Shown here: positions 32,575 to 41,123 of the stretch, piece by piece
Position numbering within the stretch: position 1 is the first letter of the stretch
How the letters are laid out: every line of letters begins with the position of its first letter
Origin: Bacillota bacterium
GTDB lineage: Bacteria; Bacillota; Clostridia; Christensenellales; Aristaeellaceae
DNA: 64,000 bases
NCBI GenBank assembly: GCA_023398575.1
Contig: JAEWSC010000026.1
Coordinates: 28,037-92,036 of the forward strand
Reading direction: 5' to 3'
The notes under the pieces: model-generated
Databases searched by the model: none
What the model was told of the DNA's origin: nothing
The model's input: the letters and a program-made list of their open reading frames with translations, nothing else
Made by a program: the position numbers and the translations under genes

Positions 32575-34122
32575 TCAGGCAGCGGTGGTGGATGACTTTT
32601 GTGTACTCGGCTTTTTCCCGAACACCATTGCGGTATGATCGTCAGAAAAGCCCCATTTCTTTGTGAGCAGGCTTACCAGCGGAACAAGGATCAGACTTAC
32701 CCCCATTGCGCATGCGCCGCTGACGGGCGCCAGCGCGAAATTGCCAGTAACAAGCGGGGGAATAAGGGAGGTCAGCGTGCCAAGGATCACCCCGGCGTAT
32801 ACGCCGGCCTTTGTGACGCCCTTCCACAAAAGGCCATACAGGAAGGGTGCCAGGAATGCGCCGGCAATGGTGCCCCAGGATAGAGACATGAGGGATATGA
32901 TGGGTGTGCCCTGCAATAGAAAGTTGATGGCAAGGGATAAGGCGATGAAGGCAACGCATAGTATGCGCATAACCAATGTGGAGCGCTTGCCCTCCATTTT
33001 AGGGAAGAACGTGCCCAGCAAATCAATGGTGATAACTGAAGAAGAAGAAAGAACCAAAGCCGTCAGCGTGGAGACACTGGCAGAGAGCAGCAGCACCACC
33101 ACAAGACCAAGCAGCACATCGGGAATGCCGACAATTGTTTGGTTGGTGAGCATGGTAGGCATGATGGCATCTTTGGCGATAGCTCCTCCGTTGACAAGGG
33201 TGGCCAGGGATTGTCCTGCTTCATTGGTGATGTTGGAAAGCACGACCCTGCCAAAACTGCCCGCAAAATATGCACCGCCAGCGATGATGATGCAAAAGAG
33301 GGTGGAGATCACCGTGGCTCGGCGGACGGCGGAGGCTTCACGAATGGCAAAAAACTTATGGATCATATGAGGCATGCCTAAAACGCCAAGCGACGTGAGC
33401 ACAACATTAGAGATCAAAAACACTTCCTTACCCTTTGGGGGAATGAGGGTGTTGAAGCCAGGCCCGCCTATCGCTTCCGTGCCAAGCTGCGCAAGCCCGG
33501 CAGAGACACCGCCGGCGCCTTTGAGAATGTATGCAACCACAATGCCTATGCCACCCAGCATAACAATGCCTTGAATAAAGTCAGTTACAGCGGTGGCCTT
33601 GTATCCACCCAGGAAAAGGTATACGGAAGACAAAAGCGCAATGCCAATCACGCAAAAGGTATAGTCAAAGCCCATGGACATCTGGAACATCCGGCCCAGC
33701 CCTTTGTATACGGATGCGGAATAGGGGAGCAGAAAGATGAAAATGATCAGTGACGCAAGTACCTTCAAGGTTCTTGACTGGTACCGCTTTTCAAAAAAGC
33801 TTGGCAGCGTTGCCACGTTCAAACGTTCTGCCATTTGCCTGGCAGGCTTAGCCAGCAGCGACCAAGCCAACAGTCCGCCTACCAGCGCGTTGCCAATGCC
33901 TGCCCAAATGGCGGAAAAGCCAACATCCCAGCCAACGGAACCTGCATAGCCAATGATGATGACCGCAGAAAAATAAGACGTGCCGTAGGACAAAGCGCTC
34001 ATCCAAGGGCCGACATTTCTGCCCCCGAGCAGAAAATCGTTTAGGGATATGGATTTTCGGGCAGTGAACACAATGACAGACACCATCATCAGGGCATAGA
34101 GAACCAATACCGCAATTTTCAA
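32575..34122 (-). CDS. Sodium:solute symporter (SSS family)
   Basis: 515 residues from a TTG at 34122, chosen because it follows AAGGTGG by about 8 nt and begins just before the first helix. A longer GTG start at 34173 would lie on the transcription start implied by the promoter. About 13 membrane helices. Family signatures: DFLLGGRNVGPWMSALSYGTSYFSA, the Na-site region LVVVLLLSASVSTLTALVLSSSSV, and GYKATAVTDFIQGIVM. The tail is Ser/Thr/Lys-rich. It imports a small solute (sugar, amino acid, or organic acid such as proline or pantothenate) with sodium; the substrate cannot be read. It is a single-gene unit with its own promoter and terminator. Confidence 0.9.
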   Translation of the reverse strand: MKIAVLVLYALMMVSVIVFTARKSISLNDFLLGGRNVGPWMSALSYGTSYFSAVIIIGYAGSVGWDVGFSAIWAGIGNALVGGLLAWSLLAKPARQMAERLNVATLPSFFEKRYQSRTLKVLASLIIFIFLLPYSASVYKGLGRMFQMSMGFDYTFCVIGIALLSSVYLFLGGYKATAVTDFIQGIVMLGGIGIVVAYILKGAGGVSAGLAQLGTEAIGGPGFNTLIPPKGKEVFLISNVVLTSLGVLGMPHMIHKFFAIREASAVRRATVISTLFCIIIAGGAYFAGSFGRVVLSNITNEAGQSLATLVNGGAIAKDAIMPTMLTNQTIVGIPDVLLGLVVVLLLSASVSTLTALVLSSSSVITIDLLGTFFPKMEGKRSTLVMRILCVAFIALSLAINFLLQGTPIISLMSLSWGTIAGAFLAPFLYGLLWKGVTKAGVYAGVILGTLTSLIPPLVTGNFALAPVSGACAMGVSLILVPLVSLLTKKWGFSDDHTAMVFGKKPSTQKSSTTAA

Positions 34123-34184
34123 TTGAGGCCCCACCTTCCATACTGCTTGTTCCCATACAAACACAGGGAACACCTTCGCGCTTC

Positions 34185-34212
34185 ATTATACAGGAAATCA
34201 ATGAAAAGGCAA
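34185..34212 (-). promoter_or_regulatory. SigA promoter of the symporter gene
   Basis: On the minus strand TTGCCT (34212-34207), 16 bp, TATAAT (34190-34185). Confidence 0.6.
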
Positions 34213-34227
34213 GCATTTTTGCCGAAG

Positions 34228-34256
34228 GCATGATTTTTGCCCTTTGACCATAGGCT
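34228..34256 (+). promoter_or_regulatory. Possible SigE promoter of yqfC-yqfD
   Basis: GCATGAT (34228-34234; five of seven to KMATATT), exactly 14 bp, CATAGGCT (34249-34256; six of eight to CATACAMT). Confidence 0.4.
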
Positions 34257-34292
34257 TAACCAGCATGGTATGAAAATGGGGGAGGACAGCGC

Positions 34293-34580
34293 ATGAAGTG
34301 GCGGGAAAAGGCGGCGGATGTAAGTGGCATTCCCGAGGATGTGCTCATGGGCTGGCCCAGGCTGATATGGTATGGCCGGCGGCGTCTGATCATCGAGCAA
34401 CATCAGGGGATTGTGGCTTATGAGGAAGGTGTAATCAGGATCAAAACCTCCTGCGGTATCTTGACAATCGATGGGCTGAAACTGCAAATCACCCATTATG
34501 GGCCGATGGATGCTGTGGTCACAGGACAGATAGCCAAGGTGTTTTATGACGGCGGCGCAAAGGAGGAGAATAAGCTGTGA
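34293..34580 (+). CDS. yqfC: Sporulation protein YqfC
   Basis: 95 residues, a beta-rich small protein with the YqfC pattern: LMGWPRLIWYGRRRLIIEQHQGIV, then IRIKTSCGILTIDGLKLQI. GGGGGAGG ribosome site. Its TGA overlaps the GTG start of yqfD, as in many spore formers where the pair is SigE-controlled and is needed for normal forespore development. No enzymatic motif and no membrane segment. Confidence 0.88.
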   Translation: MKWREKAADVSGIPEDVLMGWPRLIWYGRRRLIIEQHQGIVAYEEGVIRIKTSCGILTIDGLKLQITHYGPMDAVVTGQIAKVFYDGGAKEENKL

Positions 34581-35752
34581 TGGAGGCTGCAAAGCAGCTT
34601 TTCCTGATTTCTTTCCGCATGGAAGGGCTCAGTCTGGAACGGCTGATGAATCTCGCCAGGGATGAAAATATAATATTGCAAAACCTTGCAAGGCATGGTG
34701 CAAAAGCCGTTGAGGGGGTTTGTGGGGAGGCGGATTTTGCTAAACTCAGCGCCCTTGCTGAATACAGGGGTTGGAAGCTGACACAGCTTCGTCCCAAGCG
34801 CCTGTCCGCACTGATGGCCTGGCTGAAAAAGCGAATTGCTGCAGCTATAGGCTTTGTGCTGTGTATCGCACTGGCCATAACAGCTATGCAGTTTATATGG
34901 AGCATTGATATTCTGGATGCAGGACAGTATGAAAGCGAAATCAGACTTTATATGAAAGAAAAGAGCATCCATCCGGGCTTAATGAAAAAAGATATATCTT
35001 TGGAACGAATGATCAGTGACCTGGAATGGCGCATGCCAAAAGTAGCTTGGGTGCAGGCGTATTATAGGGGAGCCGCACTGGTCATCCGTTGTGTTCTGGG
35101 CGTACCCCCGCCAGGTGTGGAGACACAGGGCGGACCAGGTGATATTGTCGCAAAGCGGGATGGTATTCTTGTAAAGTTACTTCCATTGGCAGGCACACCG
35201 CAGTGCAAGGAAGGCGATATTGTCAAAAAGGGGCAGGTGCTGATCGCGGGTTGGGAGAGGGGCGGCAGCGACGCAAAAATCCCAGTAAAGGCCAGAGGCA
35301 TCGCTATGGCTCGGGGTTGGGTAGGCACGAAAGTGCAGGTTCCCCTTGATGCAGTCATAAGCGAGTCTACCGGCCGCAGTGTGACATCGCAAATAGTTGA
35401 AACGCCCTACTTTCAGGTGGGACAGATTGAGCAGCCGAATTTTTTGCAATCAGACAGGACGGTAGAAATCTGGCCGCTTGGCGGGGCATGGTGGCCGGTG
35501 ACGCTGCGCCGTGAAACGTATGAAGAGGTGGCTGTGACGATAATGCCAAGAGAGGAGGCGAAGGTCAAGGCAGAAGCCGGGCTTGCAGCACTGCGCATGC
35601 TTGCGCAAAAGCTGGGGGCAGGACATGAACCAGTTGACAAATGGGTAGATTATTGTATGATAGAAGGAAGGATGCTGGAAGCCACTGCCATCGCGGAAAT
35701 CCTGACGGACATTGCGCTTCCTAAGCCTTGGGAAGAAGGCGCGGCTATGTAG
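34577..35752 (+). CDS. yqfD: Sporulation protein YqfD
   Basis: 391 residues. Start is GTG 34577 (AGGAGG about 9 nt upstream), with ATG 34580 as alternative. N-terminal soluble part, a single membrane helix (about 88-108), then an extracytoplasmic region with ISLERMISDLEWRMPKVAWV, GDIVAKRDGILVKLLPLAG and GDIVKKGQVLIAGW typical of YqfD. It is inserted in the mother-cell side membrane around the forespore and acts with YqfC; the mechanism is unknown. It overlaps yqfC and is followed 35 bp later by phoH, the usual order. Confidence 0.92.
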   Translation: MMEAAKQLFLISFRMEGLSLERLMNLARDENIILQNLARHGAKAVEGVCGEADFAKLSALAEYRGWKLTQLRPKRLSALMAWLKKRIAAAIGFVLCIALAITAMQFIWSIDILDAGQYESEIRLYMKEKSIHPGLMKKDISLERMISDLEWRMPKVAWVQAYYRGAALVIRCVLGVPPPGVETQGGPGDIVAKRDGILVKLLPLAGTPQCKEGDIVKKGQVLIAGWERGGSDAKIPVKARGIAMARGWVGTKVQVPLDAVISESTGRSVTSQIVETPYFQVGQIEQPNFLQSDRTVEIWPLGGAWWPVTLRRETYEEVAVTIMPREEAKVKAEAGLAALRMLAQKLGAGHEPVDKWVDYCMIEGRMLEATAIAEILTDIALPKPWEEGAAM

Positions 35753-35787
35753 CCGCACCCGTATCCAAAAGAATGGAGGAACATTCT

Positions 35788-36762
35788 TTGCCCCAAAGCA
35801 GGCAAGTTTTGCTTTCGGTAGATTCCATGGACGACTATATGTCTCTCTTTGGCACCAACGACCAGAACATTGCGTTGATCGAATCAGAGATCGGCGTTAC
35901 TGTTTCCATACGGGGCACCGAACTTAATATCATCGGTGATCCTGCTCAAACAGAGCTTGCTCAGTTGGTTATATTAAAGCTGCTGGAGATGCTGAAAAAC
36001 CGTGAGATTGTGGACCGTTCACGCATCCGTTATGCCATTGCCCTGGCCCGTGATGGGAAAGTGGACATGATCGACGAGATATTAAAGGATGTTGTTGCGA
36101 TTACCCACCGGGGCAAGCAAATCAAATGCAAGACACTGGGCCAGCGGGAGTATGTACGCATGGTGCGGGATAACGTACTCACTTTTGCTGTTGGCCCTGC
36201 TGGTACCGGCAAAACGTATTTGGCTATGGCCATGGCTGTTGTAGCACTGCGCAATAAAGAAATTGAGCGGATCGTGCTTACGCGCCCAGCAGTGGAAGCG
36301 GGCGAGAAATTGGGTTTTTTGCCCGGGGATTTAAGTCAAAAGGTCGATCCTTATCTTCGGCCGCTCTACGACGCACTGTACGACCTGATGGGTGTGGATT
36401 CGTATCAAAAGCTGGTGGAGCGCGGCGTTGTGGAGATAGCGCCTCTTGCCTATATGCGCGGCCGTACGTTAAGCGATTCCTTCATTATATTGGATGAAGC
36501 GCAGAACACAACCACCGAGCAAATGAAAATGTTTTTAACGCGCATGGGCTTTGGTTCCAGAGTCGTGGTCACTGGCGATATCACGCAGACGGACTTACCG
36601 TTTGGCAAGCGATCAGGGCTTTTGGAGGCGCTGGATGTGCTAAAGAATACGGCAGGGATCGGTATCGCGCGTCTTGACCATAGGGACGTTGTGCGCCACG
36701 ATCTTGTACAAGCCATCGTTCAGGCGTATGATGCGTATGAAAAACGACCGAAGGAGAGCTAA
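35788..36762 (+). CDS. phoH: PhoH-family ATPase
   Basis: 324 residues from TTG 35788, which has GGAGG 7 nt upstream; the in-frame ATG at 35773 has no ribosome site. Walker A GPAGTGKTYLAMA, LTRPAVEAGEKLGFLPGD, Walker B SFIILDEAQNTT and VVTGDITQTDLP are intact. An N-terminal KH-like segment precedes the ATPase core. PhoH proteins are RNA-linked ATPases, standardly found between yqfD and the pgpH-ybeY-era block as here. Its exact role in the cell is unsettled. Confidence 0.93.
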   Translation: MPQSRQVLLSVDSMDDYMSLFGTNDQNIALIESEIGVTVSIRGTELNIIGDPAQTELAQLVILKLLEMLKNREIVDRSRIRYAIALARDGKVDMIDEILKDVVAITHRGKQIKCKTLGQREYVRMVRDNVLTFAVGPAGTGKTYLAMAMAVVALRNKEIERIVLTRPAVEAGEKLGFLPGDLSQKVDPYLRPLYDALYDLMGVDSYQKLVERGVVEIAPLAYMRGRTLSDSFIILDEAQNTTTEQMKMFLTRMGFGSRVVVTGDITQTDLPFGKRSGLLEALDVLKNTAGIGIARLDHRDVVRHDLVQAIVQAYDAYEKRPKES

Positions 36763-36765
36763 ACC

Positions 36766-39123
36766 ATGATGGCCAGGCGGCAGGGCGGCAGAAAGAAAAA
36801 AGAGCGCATGAGCGTGAAGCAGGTCATATCTGCGTTGAAAGCGCCTGCGGCAAAGTGCGCATTTACTGCTGCTTTGGGAACGATAGTCATGGCTGTTATG
36901 TTTTGCCTAGCCATTGCGCCGGAACGTTATAATCTAAAGGTTGGCGCTATTGCTTTCAAAACGATCACAGCATCCAAGGATGTGGTGGATGAAATCACCA
37001 CGCAGCGCAGGCGTGACGATGCCGCGCGGCAGGTGGAGCCATCTTATCATCCCAAAGATGGCGTGACAGATAATGTAATGTCAGACCTGCGTGCCGTGTT
37101 TGACGAGCTGCGCAAAGTACAGCAATATGGTCAGACGCTTCTTCCCAGTGAAACAACTGCCGGCAATGCACCAAGGCGGTATTCCCAGGGTGAGTTGGAT
37201 TATGCCAAGACCATGCTTACTACCGTGGCCCTTGCGGATTACCAGATTGCAACGCTGCTGTCCATATCTGCGGAAAAACTGGAGGAGGCTTACAGCGATA
37301 TTTCTATCGCTGTTCGAAATACTCTTAATACCACCGTTCGCGAAGGGCAGATTAACGAATCCATTAGCAACATACTGCAGATCGTCGGCTACAAGACAGA
37401 TACAAGTCTTTTTCAAAATGTGATACCATCCGTATTGCGCAGGGTTATACAGCCCAATATGGTCATCGACCAGGAAGCTACAGCCTTGGCCCAGGAAAAT
37501 GCCCGTAAGGCCGTGGAGCCGGTGATGTACAATCAGGGCCAAAATATTGTTGTTGCCGGTGAGCGTGTCAGTGCTAATCAACTGGAAATGCTGCGTGCGC
37601 TGGGCCTGTTGGATGACAACAGCGTCGATGTACCCATGTATGTTGGCGCGGCTATGCTGGTGGTGGCAGTGATACTTTTGACGCTGTTGCTGCTTGCATT
37701 GATGAACAGTTCGCTGATTCACAATTTTCGAAAAATGATCGTATTCATGCTGGTCATGAACTTGACGCTTGCTATCTGCGTGATATTTGTGAAGGTATTG
37801 CAGGTGAGCATTTACCTGTCGCCTGTCATATTGGGTGCACTGCTGCTGGCCGGGCTGCTGGGTGCCAGGGCCGGGATTGCCGGCAATGTGGCCCTTGCTG
37901 TCATTGTAAGTGCTCTTTCTACTGGCGGCAGTACGGAAAATGGCGCTGTCATGATTCAGTTGATGATCAGCGGTTTTGTTGGCGGTATCGTGGCTGTGGC
38001 AGCCTTGCGCAGCAAACCCCACAGGGCGCAGGTGCTCTTATGCGGTATCTATGCAGCCTTATCCAACGTTGTGGTGATGACGGCTGTAGGGCTGATGACC
38101 AACAATGATTTGCGGGTGGTTTTCAATACGGCATTATGGAGCATGGGCGGAGCATTTATTGCCTCGCTTTTGTGCATGGGCTTGCAACCGTTATTTGAAG
38201 CCATTTTCAATTTAGCCACCTCCAGCAAGCTGATGGAGCTTGCCAACCCGAATCAGCCGCTTCTGCGTAAGCTGCTGCTGGAAGCACCGGGCACATATCA
38301 CCACTCCATCATTGTGGCGAACTTGTCGGAGGCTGCGGCGGAGGCCATTGGCGCTAATGGGCTGCTTGCCAGGGTAGGTTCGTATTTTCATGATGTAGGC
38401 AAGCTGAAGCGGCCCTTGTACTTCAAGGAAAATCAAATGGGGGAAAACCCCCACGATCACACCGACCCGTATATTTCCTCGGCCATCGTCACCGCTCACG
38501 CACAGGATGGGCTGCAAATGGCCAAGAAATACCGACTGCCGGAAGAAATTGAAAAAATCATAACGGAGCACCATGGCGATACGCCTGTTATGTACTTTTA
38601 TCATAAAGCACTGCAGCATGCGGATGGAAAGCCGGTGGACATCAAGGATTTTCGCTATGACGGAACGCGGCCTACCATGAAGGAAAGCGCAATCGTCATG
38701 CTTGCGGATACCATTGAGGCGGCTGTCCGCTCGATGCCCGATCCCACGCCCCAGGCCATAGAGGCATTTATTGAGCAGTTGGTCAGGGGAAAGCTGGAGG
38801 ATGGACAACTGAGCGATTCCCCTCTGACCCTTCGGGATATTGATAAAATTTGCGAGGCATTTACGACTGTTTTGATTGGTGTGTTTCATGAGCGCATTGA
38901 GTATCCAAGGGTTGATATGCAAAAGCAAGAGCCACAGGAGCCGGCACGGCTTACCGAAGCCGCGTCTGTGGAGCAGCCTATACAGGAAGCGTCTTCTGCG
39001 GTTGAAGATCAAAAAGCACAAAGTCATACTGAGGAACAGGAAGCTAACGTGCTTGAGGCTCATGCCGTTACTTTGCAGCAAGAGGAAGCAAAAGAAGAAC
39101 CCAAAGAAAAATCGGAGGAATAG
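36766..39123 (+). CDS. pgpH: PgpH-type 7TM-HD phosphohydrolase (cyclic-di-AMP phosphodiesterase)
   Basis: 785 residues. One N-terminal helix (about 33-52), an extracellular region (55-285), seven clustered helices (about 290-480), then a cytoplasmic HD domain: APGTYHHSIIVANLSEAAA, SYFHDVGKLKRPLYF and IITEHHGDTPVMYFY. This is the PgpH layout; such enzymes cleave cyclic-di-AMP. After the HD domain (about 700) comes a long Glu/Gln/Ala-rich tail ending KEEPKEKSEE, longer than usual and probably disordered. It lies 3 bp after phoH, and its 3' end carries the GGAGG ribosome site of the next gene. Confidence 0.92.
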   Translation: MMARRQGGRKKKERMSVKQVISALKAPAAKCAFTAALGTIVMAVMFCLAIAPERYNLKVGAIAFKTITASKDVVDEITTQRRRDDAARQVEPSYHPKDGVTDNVMSDLRAVFDELRKVQQYGQTLLPSETTAGNAPRRYSQGELDYAKTMLTTVALADYQIATLLSISAEKLEEAYSDISIAVRNTLNTTVREGQINESISNILQIVGYKTDTSLFQNVIPSVLRRVIQPNMVIDQEATALAQENARKAVEPVMYNQGQNIVVAGERVSANQLEMLRALGLLDDNSVDVPMYVGAAMLVVAVILLTLLLLALMNSSLIHNFRKMIVFMLVMNLTLAICVIFVKVLQVSIYLSPVILGALLLAGLLGARAGIAGNVALAVIVSALSTGGSTENGAVMIQLMISGFVGGIVAVAALRSKPHRAQVLLCGIYAALSNVVVMTAVGLMTNNDLRVVFNTALWSMGGAFIASLLCMGLQPLFEAIFNLATSSKLMELANPNQPLLRKLLLEAPGTYHHSIIVANLSEAAAEAIGANGLLARVGSYFHDVGKLKRPLYFKENQMGENPHDHTDPYISSAIVTAHAQDGLQMAKKYRLPEEIEKIITEHHGDTPVMYFYHKALQHADGKPVDIKDFRYDGTRPTMKESAIVMLADTIEAAVRSMPDPTPQAIEAFIEQLVRGKLEDGQLSDSPLTLRDIDKICEAFTTVLIGVFHERIEYPRVDMQKQEPQEPARLTEAASVEQPIQEASSAVEDQKAQSHTEEQEANVLEAHAVTLQQEEAKEEPKEKSEE

Positions 39124-39125
39124 CA

Positions 39126-40034
39126 TTGTTTCTGTATTGGAATATGCAGGCGCTTGATACACCTAATCGTTGGACTGCACTTATGCAGCTGGCGGCTGAC
39201 TTATGCCTTATTGCCGAGGGGATTGATATTCCCTGCGGTATTTCCGTCACTATGACGGATGATCATGCAATTCGTAAGATCAACCGGGAAACAAGAAGCA
39301 TGGACAAGGCGACGGATGTGTTGTCTTTCCCTACAGTAAATTACAAGCCGGGTAAAACGGCGGGAACATCAATACAACGGATCAAGAGAGAATACGACAG
39401 TGATTTGAACGTTTGCATGCTGGGGGATGTGATCATATCCATTGATCATGTTATCGCACAAAGTGGGGAATATGGTCACTCCCAGGAGCGGGAAGCAGCC
39501 TATTTATTAGTACATGGCATTTGCCACTTGATGGGATATGACCATATTTCAGAGGAGGAGCGCATGAAAATGCGCGCTATGGAGGAAAAAGTATTGGATA
39601 TGATAGGTCTCAATCGCGAAGAAAAGCAGGAGCAAGTTTCTGACGAGACATTGCTTGCCTTGGCGAAAAGTGCTATGGAGCGCTCCTACGCACCGTATTC
39701 CAAATTTCAGGTAGGCGCTTGTCTGTTAAGCGCCGACGGCCGGGTTTTCCAAGGTTGCAATGTGGAAAACGCCTCCTTTGGCCTGACCAACTGCGCTGAG
39801 CGTACGGCCATTTTTAGCGCCATCACAGAAGGCGTCAAAGAGTTTACAGCCATCGCCATCGCTGCCAAAGATGCTGCACCATGGCCTTGCGGGGCTTGCC
39901 GGCAGGTTCTTAACGAATTTGCGCCAGGCATACGTGTGCTTGTTACATGGGGTGATAATGAAACAGGCAGTGCCACGTTGAATGAGCTTTTGCCCCATAG
40001 TTTTGGCCCCAAAGATCTGCCATCGGAGAAATAA
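39126..40034 (+). CDS. ybeY: YbeY-cytidine deaminase fusion protein
   Basis: 302 residues from TTG 39126, 7 nt after GGAGG. Residues 1-165 are YbeY, the metal-dependent endoribonuclease of rRNA maturation: MDKATDVLSFP and the zinc motif HGICHLMGYDH. Residues about 168-300 are a complete cytidine deaminase: YSKFQVGACLL, NVENASFGLTNCAERTAIF (zinc Cys and catalytic Glu) and PCGACRQVLNEF. The join carries no stop or frameshift. In many clostridia the order is ybeY, dgkA, cdd, era; here the kinase gene is absent and the other two are one protein. Both active sites look intact, so both activities are expected. Confidence 0.9.
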   Translation: MFLYWNMQALDTPNRWTALMQLAADLCLIAEGIDIPCGISVTMTDDHAIRKINRETRSMDKATDVLSFPTVNYKPGKTAGTSIQRIKREYDSDLNVCMLGDVIISIDHVIAQSGEYGHSQEREAAYLLVHGICHLMGYDHISEEERMKMRAMEEKVLDMIGLNREEKQEQVSDETLLALAKSAMERSYAPYSKFQVGACLLSADGRVFQGCNVENASFGLTNCAERTAIFSAITEGVKEFTAIAIAAKDAAPWPCGACRQVLNEFAPGIRVLVTWGDNETGSATLNELLPHSFGPKDLPSEK

Positions 40035-40051
40035 AAGGAGACAGCATATTC

Positions 40052-40948
40052 ATGGAAAAAAAGAACTCATTCCATTCTGGCTTTGTAGCCATTGTTGGTC
40101 GGCCCAATGTAGGCAAATCAACGCTGATGAATGCTTTTGTAGGCGAAAAGGTAGCCATCGTATCCAGCCGGCCCCAGACAACACGCAACAGGATTATGGG
40201 TGTTATGACCAAGGACGATTGGCAGATCGTCTTTCTGGATACGCCTGGCATGCATACGCCTCGCACAAAGCTTGGCGAATATATGATTCAATCGGTAAAA
40301 GAAGCAATGGACGGCATGGATGTGCTGCTGGTTCTGGTGGATGCTACGGCGGTCGGCCCCCAAGACAGGAATATTGTAGCCTCCTTTCATGATAAAAAGG
40401 TGCCCAAGGTTTTGGTGCTCAACAAAATTGACCTGCTCCCCAAAGAAAACCTGCTGGCTACCATTGCTTCCTTTTCCCAGGCGGGATATGATGCCATCAT
40501 TCCCATCAGTGCCAAAACGGGAGACGGGCTGGAAGAACTGAAAAAGATGCTGGTAGGATATCTGCCAGAAGGGCCAAAATATTTTCCCGATGACATGATG
40601 ACCGATCAGCCGGAACGTTTGATTTGCGGTGAGCTTATACGGGAAAAGGCACTTTTGCATTTGAAGGAAGAAGTCCCTCACGGCATTGGCGTTGAAATGA
40701 TGGCCATGAACAAAATGAACGACAACTTTATGGAGATTCATGCCACCATTTATTGTGAGCGGGATGCCCATAAGGGCATTATCATTGGACGTCATGGCTC
40801 CATGCTCCAGCGCATTGGGCAGGAGGCGCGAATGGATATTGAACAGCTGCTGGGCATTCATGTGAACTTGAAGCTGTGGGTGAAGGTGCGTCCGGATTGG
40901 CGCAACCGGATGGATGACCTAAAGACCCTGGGATATGAGAAAGTATAA
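40052..40948 (+). CDS. era: GTPase Era, ribosome assembly factor
   Basis: 298 residues, normal length. G1 GRPNVGKST, G2 region TTRNRI, G3 DTPGMH, G4 NKIDLL and G5 ISAKTGDG are present, followed by a KH domain (ERDAHKGIIIGRHGSMLQRI). Era binds the 3' end of 16S rRNA and couples assembly to the cell cycle. AAGGAG lies upstream of the ATG. It starts 17 bp after the ybeY-cdd fusion, conserving the usual cluster. Confidence 0.97.
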   Translation: MEKKNSFHSGFVAIVGRPNVGKSTLMNAFVGEKVAIVSSRPQTTRNRIMGVMTKDDWQIVFLDTPGMHTPRTKLGEYMIQSVKEAMDGMDVLLVLVDATAVGPQDRNIVASFHDKKVPKVLVLNKIDLLPKENLLATIASFSQAGYDAIIPISAKTGDGLEELKKMLVGYLPEGPKYFPDDMMTDQPERLICGELIREKALLHLKEEVPHGIGVEMMAMNKMNDNFMEIHATIYCERDAHKGIIIGRHGSMLQRIGQEARMDIEQLLGIHVNLKLWVKVRPDWRNRMDDLKTLGYEKV

Positions 40949-40980
40949 GGAACACGGAACAGTCTCACCTCTCATGATAT

Positions 40981-41009
40981 GCACCGGTCGGTGATGAACC
41001 AGCCGGTGC
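40981..41009 (+). other. Hairpin after era
   Basis: GCACCGG (40981-40987) pairs with CCGGTGC (41003-41009), with inner GGT/ACC. No T run follows, so it may only be a weak terminator or an mRNA end structure. Confidence 0.45.
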
Positions 41010-41024
41010 TAAAAATTGCTTAAA

Positions 41025-41069
41025 AAAACCGAACAATCACCTGAAAAATCATTGGCAATATTCGCCTCT
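41025..41069 (+). promoter_or_regulatory. PurBox pair upstream of purR
   Basis: AAAACCGAACAAT (41025-41037) matches the Firmicutes PurBox AWWWCCGAACWWT at every position. An inverted weaker box AATATTCGCCTCT lies at 41057-41069. The CGAA and TTCG cores are 27 bp apart, as in PurR operators where two dimers bind facing boxes. The second box overlaps the promoter, suggesting autoregulation. Confidence 0.65.
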
Positions 41070-41081
41070 GTGTGATATACT
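41052..41081 (+). promoter_or_regulatory. SigA promoter of the purR-glmU unit
   Basis: TTGGCA (41052-41057), 18 bp, TATACT (41076-41081). Leader about 35 nt. Confidence 0.65.
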
Positions 41082-41123
41082 TCATGGAGTGCCTGGAAAA
41101 TTCAGTACGGGAGTGTTCTGCCC

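Noticed and set aside
32663..33370. 235-codon plus-strand frame inside the symporter gene
   Set aside because: It is opposite a well-supported 13-helix symporter and has no recognisable domain.
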